The position numbers and the translations under genes were made by a program. A DNA stretch of 64,000 nucleotides from Tribonema minus. Lineage: Eukaryota > Sar > Xanthophyceae > Tribonematales > Tribonemataceae. Location of the stretch: contig JAFCMP010000479.1 in assembly GCA_017506865.1 (NCBI GenBank), positions 682,001 to 746,000 on the forward strand, given 5' to 3'. The notes beneath the pieces are model-generated. The model searched no databases and had not been told where the DNA came from. It worked only from the letters and a program-made list of their open reading frames with translations. Shown one piece after another: positions 11,984 through 23,500 of the stretch (position 1 is the first letter of the stretch; every line of letters starts with the position of its first letter).

Positions 11984-13736
11984 GCATCAGCAACCACAGA
12001 CACCGCTGTCGCCATCCAGAGCTGGCCTGCGCGGCTTTGAGCCCCTTCCGCTCGGCTCCAATCTTCAGCCGGCAAAGCTGGCCCTGACGGCTGGTATGCG
12101 GGTGCGACATGCCGCTGCATACACTCATGCAGTGACCATCTGGGCTCGTGCGCTCAGCACAGTGCCTGTGGCGATTTCGTTCAGACTAGAGTACGGGGCT
12201 GCTGGCGTGAAAGGTGGCTTGCCGCACAACAGCCAGCTGCTGCACGTGCTGCAGGCTCAGCCGCCGCTGGTGGCCACTGCAGAGGTCATCAGCCGCCGCA
12301 TGGGCAACGACAGCAACAGCAGCAGCACTGATGCGGAGCGGCCAGCATCAGACGCAGCCGCACCAGCCACAGCTGCCGTGCCTGTGGCGCATCGAGCTTC
12401 GTTAGGCGCAGTGCCCGACGCTTCGTCCCCGCTGCCAGTGTTTGCGCACGAGCCGTTTGAAGTGCGGCTGGCGCTGACGACATCCCACTCTCTGCCCCTG
12501 CGCATCAAGTGCATTGAGCTCGTCCCTCCCTCATGTGCAGCAGCAGCAGCAGCAGCTGGTGCGCCAGCGCAGCTGATCGGTGCGCAGACCATTCTGTACG
12601 GCGCACCCACCGACAGGGAAGGGCATTCTACTCCTGCCGCCGCTGGCGCACTGCTGTGCCAGAACGACGTCATCAGCGCCGGCGCTCGCATGATCATGGC
12701 AGCGCCAGGGTTGTCTACGCTCGGCGTGCTGCGGGTGCGCTGGTGCGCGGAAGAGATGCCTCCAGCTATGTCAGTCAGCAGCATACAAGAGCAGCAGCGA
12801 CCACCACATCTTCCTGTCGCGGGCACTGTCATCACAGAGCTGCCGCTGCCGACTGCGGATGCTGTGGAGGCGACCATCATGGTGGATCAGCGGAACCCGT
12901 CCGAGGCGTTCTATGGGGGCGAGTTTGAGGTGGTGTGGCGCATCACCAACTGCACCAACTTGCATCAAGAGGTACGATGATCTGTAATTACAGTTATAGC
13001 AGGGTCATGCTTCTGTGCATAGCAGTACATGTAGCAGAGGATCTTGCTCGCAACCTGCCACGCGCTGGTTTCAAGAGTTCATCAATGTCAGCTCATCGGT
13101 GTGTATTGGGCAGTGAGTGACGGTAACGTGCAGTATTAGGGATTGGTGTATTTGCATAATTCAGCTAGGTACTTGACACCGCGCATGTCACAAGCGTGCT
13201 TTTGCATTCCTTCCCAGGAGAACAAGGACGTCACTATTGCGCTTGTCATCTTCCCGCGACGTGAGTATTTGCATAAACATCAATGATGTTGACAATGGAT
13301 TGCTTCAACATTGCACATTGCTGGAATCAGGCCTTGTTTTAGAGACGTTCTTTAACCAGCTGCCTGGGCAGAAACGCTCCAGTTCTAGGGCAACAACTGC
13401 CCTGCGCCCATACCTCGTGAGCCGTCATAATCGTGTGTTGCTGTTCGTTCTCTTGTCAGCACTGTCGCCAATTACCAACACCTTTGCATTGCGTGCCCGT
13501 CTGTCGCCTTGCAGGTAACAATGCAAGCAAGTGGTGGTGAGGGTTTTGTGTGGAGCGGCAGTGGTACACATGCAATGCAGTTGCAGCCAGGCGAAAGCAC
13601 AGAGTTCGCCCATGCATTAGTGCCCCTTGCACTGGGGCATGTTGCACTGCCACAGACTTCATTCACTTGCAAAAGTACTGGAAACGTGCTGCTGCGGTCG
13701 CAAAATCCCAGCAGCTCCATATTTGTTGTCCCTTGA
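5756..13736 (+). CDS. TRAPPC11: TRAPPC11, TRAPP complex subunit (foie gras/gryzun protein)
   Basis: Subunit of the TRAPP III vesicle-tethering complex acting in ER-to-Golgi transport and autophagy (family knowledge). Model: 5756-6661, 8083-8272, 8803-9026, 9512-9727, 10767-12971 and 13515-13736 (TGA), about 1320 aa, against 1133 in human. All five introns are GT-AG and every junction keeps phase. The start MDAYPAEV followed by PLVAV resembles the plant form. GGILKKRWLDKH (near residue 85) matches the human GILKTGWMNKH region. ALLQFRRHVATC in exon 2 and HADISAALLKKAL in exon 4 match the foie gras domain. The C-terminal gryzun-like part ends in SSIFVVP, as human ends near TSIFVKP. Exon 2 could instead start at 8128, giving about 1305 aa. 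A pure run of 14 CAG codons (11940-11981, about residue 904) lies in a variable linker. Exon 5 is unusually long (2205 nt) for this gene. Confidence 0.93.
11940..11981 (+). repeat. Pure (CAG)14 polyglutamine tract in TRAPPC11
   Basis: Fourteen uninterrupted CAG codons follow a Trp codon and are followed by an Arg-His-Gln-Gln-Pro-Gln stretch. It sits in a poorly conserved linker between the foie gras region and the C-terminal beta-rich part. Shorter CAG runs occur at about 12538-12552 (polyAla frame) and near 12314, so the exon is generally rich in this triplet. Confidence 0.95.
13218..13260 (+). other. Possible 43-nt cryptic or poison exon in the last TRAPPC11 intron
   Basis: Flanked by a pyrimidine-rich TTCCTTCCCAG acceptor and a GTGAGT donor, it reads ENKDVTIALVIFPR after HQE of the preceding exon. 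Being 43 nt long, inclusion shifts the frame and gives a TGA within nine codons of the last exon. Direct joining of 12971 to 13515 gives HQEVTMQASGGEGFVWSG, which aligns with the human family sequence, so the main transcript should skip it. Confidence 0.3.
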
Positions 13737-13958
13737 TGTCCGTGCTGGCAATCACAGAGCATAATATATGCATACAGATCTGGCCCCGAGTCAACACAGC
13801 CATGCATGACAGAATTTGCGCAAATCATGTGACAATGTGAGCCACCACTGAAGCCGCACTAGGTTTAGTGCTGCTGCTACAGTACTGCTGCTACTGCTGT
13901 TGCTGCTGCGTTATCCCTGATCAATGCACTTTCAGAAATCCAATCTGACGTATCGCTG

Positions 13959-14255
13959 TCACGAGCCAGCCATGTATGCGTCATCGTCTTCCAGGTGGCG
14001 GTCAATGATGCGATTTACTTGTTGCCATCGTCTAGATGCTGCAGTGGTGCTGTAGTCAACTGCACGGAAAACATGCCGGGGCGCCGATGACATGGATGCA
14101 TGTTTTTGCCTGTGCTCTTTTGTAGAAGTGCTTGATGTTGCTGCGAACTTTTGGCATGTGTACGAGTCTTCAAATGCAGCCGAGGCCACCAATTTGCCGT
14201 TCTCCGTTGCAACAATCAGCAATTCGCAAAGAAGCAATCGTTCAACGACATCCAT
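13959..14255 (-). CDS. Small hypothetical protein, 98 aa, or last exon of a minus-strand gene
   Basis: Not recognised. The frame starts with ATG in a good context (CCAATGG) and reads MDVVERLLLCELLIVATENG, then a Ser/Thr-rich stretch and a charged tail NRIIDRHLEDDDAYMAGS before the stop. It lies tail-to-tail with TRAPPC11, 222 bp from its stop codon. The composition (acidic helix-like tail, few rare residues) looks more protein-like than the surrounding shadow frames, but no splice partner upstream was fixed and no family comes to mind. It could be a complete small gene, a terminal exon or chance. Confidence 0.3.
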   Translation of the reverse strand: MDVVERLLLCELLIVATENGKLVASAAFEDSYTCQKFAATSSTSTKEHRQKHASMSSAPRHVFRAVDYSTTAASRRWQQVNRIIDRHLEDDDAYMAGS

Positions 14256-17200
14256 TGGGAGCAGTTATGTAGTGCATTTACATAGTTGAGCAGAGCAGTC
14301 TTCTGTCAACTTGCATGCTTAGTGAACCGCCCTTGCACTTGTTTCGTATTAGCAGTTCTGTTCTTGTGCGCATCAAACATGGCAGCCTCATCAATGTGGC
14401 ATTTCTTGCAGTTGCATGCATGCGTCAGCGAGCCTCCCTCGCTGAAATCAAGTGCCAAAAGGCGGTGAGTTTCTACAAAGATGCGTGCTCTTCTGCGTTG
14501 ACACTTTTGAGGCGTGTTCAGCAAACAGCTGTTGGAGTGTGGGAGCGGATCACGCGTGACGTACCCTCAAAATTAAATGACTCAACACGAAACGCTCACA
14601 TTGCTTGTCAACAACTGACATTGCTCGCAAGCGCAGTGTTCATGAGCTTCAAACTCTGCAGAGGCCAGTGTGTCTGGCTGCGAACTGCAGTCACCTGCAA
14701 GTAACCCGTGTACCAAACTACCTTAGTAACGCTACATGTGTGCATGTACCAAACTACCTCAAGGGTATTGTCAAGCATTGAGGCTCTTTGCGACGAGGTA
14801 CATACATATACATACTTTGTGAAGTATACATAGACGAGTACGCCAGTAGGATGTCAGTGCCTGGAGGAGCGCGCTCTAAAGCTCTCTCAAGGGCATCGCC
14901 CTGGCGCGCTTACGCTCCGCACTGTCGGCAGTGCTCCACATGGCGTACTCTGGCCGTGTCATGACACACATGGCAGAATCCAGGGGGGGGGGGCCACATG
15001 GAGGAGGACGTAGGGGAGGATCCCGAGGTGCCATTTGGCGGCGGCGGCGTTTGAGTGGTTGTCGTTGGGACACTTTCAGACTGTCACACAACATGTAGAT
15101 TCCACACAGCAAGCTTCAAGTTTAGATGCCATTCATCTGGGCTTTTTCGCGCCCTGAGCGAGAATCAATAAAAAAGTACAATACTGGGCTTTTTCGCGCC
15201 CTGAGCGAGAATTGATAAAAAGTACAATACTACATACATGCAAAAAGACTCTGGCAGCAAGCTAGCACAGCCTTGTACTCTAGGAGTACTACTTGTCAAA
15301 GCGGAGCACCTACGGACCAAGCGCCTCTTGCGGGAAAAACCATGTGCACATATGATTCACGTTGTTGTGAAGGAAATATGCACACACGCAGTGCAGAGGG
15401 GGACAAGACAGAACTGCTGCAGGCAGCCCGAAGGCGCCAGCGGCGGCGCCACGTCAGACGAGTACAACTAAAAAGTGGCATTTACTATGAGCTTCACGCG
15501 AAACGTAAATGTTGTACCTTAACGCATTGTTGCAAGTAGGTCATCATGCATCATACAACTGCTGAGTGCTCATACACTAGAAAATGTGTGAGGACCACAT
15601 ACTCCAACACTCATCAACACTACAACAATGCAAGGGGCAATGATAACCCCCTCCTTTGGAGTACAGATTTGAGATTCAGAGAAGGGTTGCCAAGACACTA
15701 GTGAAACAAATACAGACATGAGGCATCTAAGCGCTTCAGACAATGGCCAAATGGCTTCACTTGCTGTGAACGCCGACGCTTTCCTGAATGTAACGGACTT
15801 GCGCAGCACAATCTTGCAGCAATTTAATGTGCTGCCTCAGCACAGGTGTATAAACTAACCTCTATACTTGACAATGCGCAGCACCACATCAGTTGGTCGT
15901 CTGGAGTGCGTTGCTGAAACCGTCACTTGACCATTTCAGGCAATGACTTTGCGCATCAGCTGATTATCAGCAAGCTATTACTCCAAGGAGTGGCAATGCA
16001 TTCCGACATGCGAACGTGCAATCAACTTCCCTTCAAGTGCCACGCACTACAGTCAACAACTGCCCTGACCTCCATAGACCCACCATTTCTTCATGTCAGA
16101 CCCCCCTCCCCGTCACAGCACTTTTGTCACTTCGCCATTGTCACACAATGAAGAACTCAGGGAGACGCTCCATCCTCGGCAGCCTCACCACGCCGCACAT
16201 GATCATGTTCCAGGCACCGCCGTCATTGCGGCCGACAGCAGCACCCTGACTTCTTGGTAACCTTGGGGCGTGTGTTTGGGGTATGAAAAACATGCAATCC
16301 CCCGGCGCTGCGGCACAGGCGTGCCCGGCACTAGGGGCGTGCAATGGACGCCTTGAAATCAGGCTCATTCGTACGAAGCTTCAAACAGCTTGCAATGCCT
16401 AGCAGCGATTGCGCGGGATGACACACCTTTGGAGCCACTGCCGATCTCCGCCTGGCCCAAATATACAATGTGGAGTGCACCCCAGTCGCTTATACGCCCG
16501 CGGACGTCCCGAGCCAAGGATTCCATCGAAGTTCATCGCCCGCTCTCAGAGCGCAGTACGCCATCGGATATTCGCACGCTGAGCTTGCACCTGTGGTATT
16601 ACTGCGTTGGCACCCGCCGGTGTTGCAGGTTGCCTCGGCGTAACCGGCCGCGGTGCCACGCCTGCGCAGTCAGCAAATATCTGGGGTTGAAGTGCGCCTC
16701 TGCCTCAAGCTGTTGCAAGTATGTTGTGTGCATCCGTCCTGGCGCATTTGCACAAGTACTTGCACGATGGGGCCTGAAGCCGATCCCGGGGGTGCGTGCA
16801 AGGGGGGGGGGGGGAGCCAATTTGCACATGAGGTTGAAACTTAATGGAACTGACACCAGCAGGCAGGCAGGGAGCACCTGTTTTCTCAACTGCTGCAATT
16901 TTTCCTCCCTGCACACACCATTGCTGGTGACGCAGAGGTGACATCAAAAGACTCACACGCTACATGTGCTTTATGAACTTTGTGCATGAGTGAGGATTAT
17001 TCTGCTGCACCAAATGCACAAACCGATATGTGCCCATCTGCGTAACACCGCCTGCATATTCCACTATGTCACGTACTGGGCGTTGAGCAATAAGTGCGTG
17101 CTCATCGGACACGACACAACTTCAACTTGAGCTTAATGCGCCGAGTGTGGACGCTTCAATGCGGAGTGCCCGCTGCTCGGGCAGACGCTTCATTATGAGC

Positions 17201-17840
17201 ACAAACGCATACTTCTGAAGTATATGCGTCTCGTACTCTCGTAAAGTGCTGATGATGTGCGGGTTTGTCACAGTTAAAGACTTGCAGCGCCAACTGCACG
17301 ACGTCCACTATCATGACCATTGTAACGCATGTCTGCGCTCATCGGTAAAGATTCTACTGCTATGTAATCGACACCAGCAGCACAGCTCAGCATGCAAAAT
17401 GTGGCTGTGGTATGATCACCGCTAGCAAAATCACACTGCTCGCAGTGTGGGGCGCGCAGCACTGTCTGCCTCTGGCAAGCCGACCAACCTTCAAGGCTAC
17501 TTTTTTTTAATCAGTTGATGACCTGTACTGAGGCAGCAAGATAGATGATAGTGTTGCCATCTGATTTTTGCATATAATCACTCACAGTTACCGAATCTCC
17601 CTTCAAATGTCATCGTCGCAAGGGCATAGCAGGTTCCGAGGTCCTCGGCATCACCTTGTGTGAGATCCCCCCTTTGTCCCCCTGTCCCTGCCCTGTGCTG
17701 ACTGACACTTCCAGATAGGCACACCACAGCAGCACGCCACGAGCTGCAGCGCTCGCCGCCTAGCAGCTGCCCTTAGCTCTGCTCCCCCCACGCATCAGGC
17801 ACGCCGTCAAGCAAATCCTGCGCCAGCCAGCCCTGCCAGC
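14256..17840. other. No recognised gene; holds repeat R2 and low-complexity tracts
   Basis: Only short open frames occur. The frame at 16390-16941 (183 codons) has no splice or homology support. Another frame over about 16430-16628 is open for ~60 codons and ends at a CAG/GTTGCC junction, but nothing links to it. Present are the R2 repeat (about 14870-15235), a duplicated GTACCAAACTACCT motif at about 14709 and 14746, and a G12-type tract at 16801-16813. Confidence 0.4.
14870..15235. repeat. Dispersed repeat R2, copy 1
   Basis: Modules in order: a block around GCTCCACATGGCGTACTCTG (from about 14931), a poly-G tract (14985-14994), a block with CATTTGGCGGCGGC, ACACTTTCAGACTG, and then two direct copies (15138 and 15187) of a module starting GGGCTTTTTCGCGCCC, each followed by TAAAAA and GTACAATAC. 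The same order is seen at 24876-25130, and the first block alone at 32886-32950. No open frame is conserved, so this is likely a short non-autonomous element or a satellite-like fragment. Confidence 0.7.
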
Positions 17841-17849
17841 ACCAGCGTA

Positions 17850-20800
17850 GCCATGCTCAAGGTGTTTGACGGTGTAACCACCACGTGCCGGTGACTGAGG
17901 CTTCCAAGCCGTGCGCAACGGCACAGGCGTGGAGCCTGCCTGCCAGCAGGCCGAGAGCGGCCTGGCTCCCCTCTGCTGCCTAGCTCGCCACTGCTGGGGG
18001 CGCCAAGCCTGGGTTCAAAGAGACGTTTCTTTCAACCTCGACGACCCACACTTTTGTGGCCATCACAATGCAGCAGCAGAGAGGATGGCGCTAGCGTGGG
18101 GGCGTTACGCATGCCTGGAGGAAGGAGGCGGAGCTATACTCTTCTCCGCAAGCGAGGCGTGAGGGCAACACCCCCTCTCTCCGCCCGTATCTCCCAAGGC
18201 GCAAGAGAGCCTGCCTGGAGCGCCAGCCACGTCGTGCAGCACATGGCGACCCCCCACCTGACACGAGAGCAAAGGACTGCATCGGAAGAGGTGTGCTGGC
18301 GAGGAGCTCCCAGGCCCTCATGGTGAGTCGCCATGTTCCTGTTGATGTTGCTGTTGGTTCGAACTCAAAGGGCGTGAGGTACAAAGAGTACGCGCAATAT
18401 GCCGCGCTGGGCATGTGCCACACAGCAGGCGTTGCGTACATACTAGTCGAACACTGCTTGCCTGTCTGTCTCTGTCTGCGCCGTGATGTGGCGTCCGCAA
18501 ACCTACTTTCTTATGCCGCGACACTGTGTTTCTTCATCCTAACGAGAGTTTGTCCCCGTCTTCAGTCAGTAGGTACCATAGGTAGTACGTAGATGAAAGG
18601 AACTCTATGCTGCCTGGTCAGCTGCCGTTGTTGGTTCACCAGGTCGTCACGCTGCACACACAGCCTGGCTGTCGCTACATAGATTTTTTCATGCCAGCAG
18701 CGAACATGTCAGCAAATTAAGTGTCAACTCGTGCAGCTCAATGATCGGCTCGTCACTTACACCGCCACACCCTTAGTATGCACATGCTGTGTGCGCCTGA
18801 GCAATTGCTGTCACGTAATGTGTTGTACTTTGAGACATGCAAGTGTTCAGTTCCTGATGTGATGCAGGCATGCTTGTCTGTTGAGCAAGCCCGCTTATGC
18901 CTGACTTAGCTGCGCGGCACGCGCGTAAAAGCCGCCGCATATTGACAGCACACCACGTATGTCCCGCTCCTTCACAGAAAGGCGGACGTTGCATGGAGGA
19001 GGAGCTAATGCGCAGCGGCTCTGGTTGACTCCTTGTCTGGCGCTCTGGGTGGATTATATTGTCGTAGAGGTGAGCGGCGCAACGTTGTGTACATACTTGT
19101 TATTCACTTCAGCAGTACTAGTAGGTAGCAGTACATAGAAGAACGGATCTCTCTGCTGCTTGGTCAGCTGCCGTTGTTGGTTCACTATGTCGTCACGCTG
19201 CACACACAGCCTGGCTGCCGATGCTCATACCAGCGCTCGACTGAGGAGCGTGAACACCTTATTTCAGTAAATCAAGTGTCAACTCGTGCAGCTCAATGAT
19301 CGGCTCGTCATCTACATTCCCACACCCTTAGTGTGCACATGCTCTGCGCCTGAACAATTGCTGTCACATAATGTGTTTACTTTGAGACATCAGTGTTCAG
19401 TACTTTTTATTAATTCTCCGTGCCTGATGTGATGCAGACATGCTCGTCTGTGCAAGCCCACTTATGCCAAACTTATGTGCGCCGGTGGTTTCTGTGCTCA
19501 GAAGCTGCCGCATATTGACAGCCCATCACATCTCTCCCGCTCTCTCACAGGAAGGCGGACGCTGCATGAAGGAGCTCACGCTCAGCAGGCTCTGACTGAC
19601 TCCCTGTCTGGCGCTCTGGGTGGCGTGGTTGATTGTGTATGTTATAGAGGTGAGCGGTGCAACGCTATGTTCATCGCACACTTTTACAAGGATCAACAAT
19701 GTTGACATCTATGTACGCCATTGGCATGGTATTATTTGCCATATGCTCACGCATGTTCGCATCTGTATGGACCCATGGGCAATGCTCTGCTCGCGAAGTT
19801 GAATGCACAGTGTTGACGCCACGCCATCTGTGGTGCGTTCGATTGCCAAGCAGTGTGGCAGCCTGTCTGCTGTCCACACGCCTGGACTTGGACACGGTAG
19901 CACCAGCACTGATTCTTGCCTTCCATTCATCTTGACATGGCCCTGCCTCGCATGTGCTTCAACGTACGTAGAGGAGCAGTTCGTGCACATGCGAGGCGTG
20001 GCGGTGCGCACTGTGCCGTGTTCAATCACCCAGGGTGCACCTTGTCACCGCTCAACTGTCAAAGCATATGCAATGCTGCACGCTGACGTCAATCTATGCA
20101 TTGGGGGCGCTACCAGCACTGAGCAATGCTGAGCTCAGCGCGGTGATGCAACTCAAGGTTGGTTTTTCAATACCGTTTACAGTTGCTGCTTTCCGCAATT
20201 GCAATGTCGCTTACACCTTCATTATCGTGTGCGCTTGATGTACTGCATGAGAGATTGCTCACAACTGACTTGATTCTGCTGCTGCCGGTGCGCTGCTTTT
20301 GCAGGCCACTGTTGATATCATCTCTGCAAGCCACAATGTCATTCCCCAAGACCTCGGAGGGGGTCCTCTACGTGCACGCCTCAAGCGCTTATGAAAGCAG
20401 CGGCATGGGACCAGGCGAGTGTATTTGCTCCTTTCACTGGCAATCCATTTGATCACTCTCTCAGCCAACCCAGGAGCTCTGCGCAAGGTGTATCGACTCC
20501 GTATGCATAGGTTGTGACTGTGGTGGGCCTGGCACTGCATCAAGCTGCAGGTTCAAATTGCAAACTACTACCTGCAGCAAGTGCAGAAATTTCGGCGTAT
20601 TTGCGCTCCAGAATTGGTTAGTTGAATGTAGGGGACCATGGTGCACTGGCGGGAGACTCAAACGGCTGGGAGATTGACAGTGCAGCGATTGGCGCGCTGA
20701 TGGTGGATCCTGCGTACATATTTGCGGCATGCAGTGCGCAAAGTGTGGCCTGTTTCGGCAACGTGAATTGCAGAGTCTGCAATCACAGACATCTGAATGC

Positions 20801-20882
20801 AATCCACGTGAAGCTAGCTATTCTGGTGGCTGTCTATCGGACTGCAAGGGACTGCACGAGTGACGCAGCATCACTGCTGTAG
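17850..20882 (+). other. Unresolved gene-like region (+), exons not settled
   Basis: Several exon-like pieces are visible but were not joined confidently. An ATG at about 17853 (MLKVFDG) follows a GC-rich leader. An open block over about 18060-18322 ends at CATG/GTGAGT. Two duplicated exon-like blocks after CACAG acceptors (about 18978 and 19552) end in GAG/GTGAGC. A piece at about 20307 follows TTTTGCAG. An 86-codon open frame at 20622-20882 includes GWEIDSAAIGALMVDP and ends in TAG. The duplicated blocks read differently after small indels, so at least one is probably not functional. No family was recognised; this could be a decayed gene. Confidence 0.25.
18565..19690 (+). repeat. Tandem duplication, unit about 545 bp
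   Basis: Copy 1 (about 18565-19110) and copy 2 (about 19112-19690) share long matching blocks. Examples are GTCAGCTGCCGTTGTTGGTT at 18618 and 19165, the CTCGTGCAGCTCAATGATCG block at 18729 and 19285, and the exon-like block after CACAG with the GAG/GTGAGC donor. Copies differ by scattered substitutions and indels, so the duplication is not very recent. Confidence 0.8.
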
Positions 20883-21015
20883 ATACCACGGCATTGCTGA
20901 TTGCAAAGCGCCTGCCGTCAACCACTGGGCACGCAAGCTTGACGTACCCGCCACTGATCCTTAGCTGATTCTAACCTCAACTGGCCGCCGAAGGAGAGCA
21001 CATGCGAGTGTGTCG

Positions 21016-21056
21016 CACCTGCTAACCCTAGTCCTAACCCTAACCCTACACTAACA
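21016..21056. repeat. Telomere-like CCCTAA repeats
   Basis: GCTAACCCTAGTCCTAACCC followed by TAACCCTACACTAAC gives four to five imperfect CCCTAA-type repeats at the left edge of the tandem unit array. Reverse-oriented TAGGGTTAGGG motifs recur inside the units (about 22185, 25200, 28370, 30235), and another patch lies at 45757-45783. These look like interstitial telomere-like sequence, not a chromosome end, because sequence continues on both sides. Confidence 0.6.
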
Positions 21057-21536
21057 AGGCTCGCGCAACATGCCCGCTGCCAGAGCGGAGCTCACACACA
21101 CAAACGTTTTCACACACGTTGCCCAGTAAAAACGCAGGCGTGCTGATCGCGCGCGCTGGAGCAGAGCTTACGAGCATGTGACGCACCTCCTGCCTAATTG
21201 GAATGTTGAAGTGCGTGTCGCGTGTGTCGCGCACGTACAGCGCAGATATGCGCAGCAGGCCTACCTGGAGAGCAGGGCGCACACAGACAAATCTTCCCGC
21301 TACCCTGCCTCTAGCCCCAACGCTGCCGTGAACCCTTCTTCTAAACTGGTTTTGATCCTATGCTCAGCTAAATTGCATGCGCGGCTCTTTGGATCTGTGG
21401 ATTCTGTAGACGCACTGCTATCTGGGCACTGACATGAAAGGTAAGTGCGTCTTACGCAACCCGGGCCTATTGACGTGAACTGTACGAGCGATGCAACCGC
21501 CCATTATCAAAACCACAACACATTCAGAGTTGTGAA

Positions 21537-23500
21537 GGTGAGTTCTCTTGAATGACCTTACTATGTATTAAAAGGTGCGTGGCTACAGTGAGGCTACAGG
21601 TGAGTGCGCGTTGAGTGTGAGGTCCTTTGCCTGTCGCACTGTACCTCATGTTTGAAGTTTGACTTCGTTTTTTCAGTCTTGTTACATCATCTGCCTCGGG
21701 TAGTCTGCAGTCTGGCAATAGTATAATTGGCTTCTGCGACCCTCTTGGTAGGTGATCGTCTTTGGTTTGGAGTTCTTCCAGGTAAAGTGTTGCATAGGGA
21801 TAGCGTAGACATTGGGCGAGGGTCAACAAGGAAGGTGAGTTTAAGTTAGGGTTACATGAGCATGGCAATCTAGGGTTCAGGTGAGTTTAACTTGTGGTAC
21901 ATAAGAGTATGAACAGTTGAGGTTGTGCTACAAATCACGTGAGTGCGCGCCGATACTGCCCCTTGCTGGCTTTCAGCACTTGGCCAGGTGACTTACGCAC
22001 ATGCGGCTGGCTCTGCTGTAACCGCTGTGAGGAACATGATGACCTGCTTGGTCACGGCGCGTTGTACGACCAGCATACTTGGGAATACACGTAAAACAGG
22101 TTCAGAGCAGCAAGACAATAAGTACTTGTGGTTTTGTAGAAGTATCAATTAGCGTAAGTAGGGTTATGATGCGGTGCTAGTTAGGGTTCGGGCTAGGGCA
22201 CACGCGGCGCGTCAATTACGTTAGTGCGTGCTCTATGCAGAAACGCTGCACCGGAAACACAGTGCCATATGCAGCCTATAGAGGTATGTGTTGGCGAGCT
22301 TGTACGAACGAGTGTGCATCAGAATGTGGTTGTAACGGATGTACTTAGAGGCGGATGAATGGTATTGGTCTGGCCATTGATACTGTACGCGATTGGATGT
22401 GTTGCAAACATGGACATTGCACTGTGCATGGTGCTGATGTATGGTAGTGCAGGTGGCCAATGGCACAGTGGCGACTGACATTGACTGCTGAAGTATCGTC
22501 CTACATGGCAGGCACTGTGCCCATCTGGCTGGTGGTAACAAGTTGACAGCGCGTGTCACAAGGCTAGAACTTCGATTGAATACCATGACATATGAACCAG
22601 AGATGAGCATTGTGACAACAATATGTGCACCCAATGCCAACTGATAAGAGCTTATGGATCATGAATTCTACCCGCGAGAGCCATCACATATTGGGAGTGT
22701 CAGCGTAGTGCACGGAGCAGATTGGACGACTTGATTGCACAAGGCGGAGCCACCTTTTGAGAGCTGACACTGTGATAAGACACGAAGTGCGCATGGCCTG
22801 CCTTCACTGCTGATGGTACCTTCATCTTGGCACTGGTAATGATTGAATTGCAAGCCACTGGCACTGGCATTGGGTGACTGCTTAACTGGCACGCTGTCTG
22901 TAAGTCCAAGTACCCTCTCTGCATGGCTCGTCTGCAACAGCTCATGCCGGCCTGGGCCCCCCTGAGCACTGACGTCACTTCAAGTTGCTGTTTCTGGAGC
23001 GTCACCAACCCTGAACAGCGCTCAGCTCGGCACTGGCAGCTCTCTGGTTGAAGTTGCAGTTCGGCCTGAAGACCGCCACACTTGAAGTTGAAGATGTGGC
23101 AAGGGAGGGGTCAGCGCAGCCGTACACAGCATGGACGTTGGCGCTGGCCTCCGTAGAGCAAGCGTGCAACGGCAAGATGCGGTGAGTGCCTGCTGTCAAA
23201 CTTCAACATGTGCGATAGTGTATGCATGCGGCAATCCTTCAAGTAGTTTTGTCCACATTGCTCAGTACTGCGCGCACGTCTGGTAGGTGTGATCTTTGCT
23301 AGTTTGACCTGCTTGTAAGTGTCTGTAGTAGTAGCATTAGGGTGAGCTCTAGCAGTATTAAAGTGGTGCTTGTGTTGACAATGTCCGTCGTAATGCTGAC
23401 ATGATGTGTCTGCGTATGCACGTGCAGGAAGCTCAACTCAAGCCAAGAAGGAACCCTGCGCGCATCCAAGCCGCCCTCACGACAACCTGAGAAAAGATAA
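21537..23500 (+). pseudogene. Array unit 1, unknown multi-exon gene copy
   Basis: Product not recognised. Readable segments include SASGSLQSG then IIGFCDPLG (near 21690-21750), NAAPETQCHMQPIE at about 22241-22284 ending at a GTATGT donor, and ADGTFILALVMIELQ near 22810. A block with KTATLEVEDVAREG ends at 23181 before GTGAGT. The last exon, 23428-23500, starts KLNSSQEG and ends PEKR and TAA; its first base completes the codon split at 23181. Stop codons interrupt some joins, and the first M1 exon is truncated. The terminal two exons are intact, so a real ancestral gene is likely, but whether this copy is expressed is unknown. Confidence 0.4.

Noticed and set aside
15138..15235. CRISPR-like short direct repeats
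   Set aside because: Only two copies, no regular spacers, and a eukaryotic context; it belongs to dispersed repeat R2.
16390..16941. 183-codon + frame as a gene
   Set aside because: Cys/Arg-rich composition, crosses a poly-G tract, and has no splice or family support.
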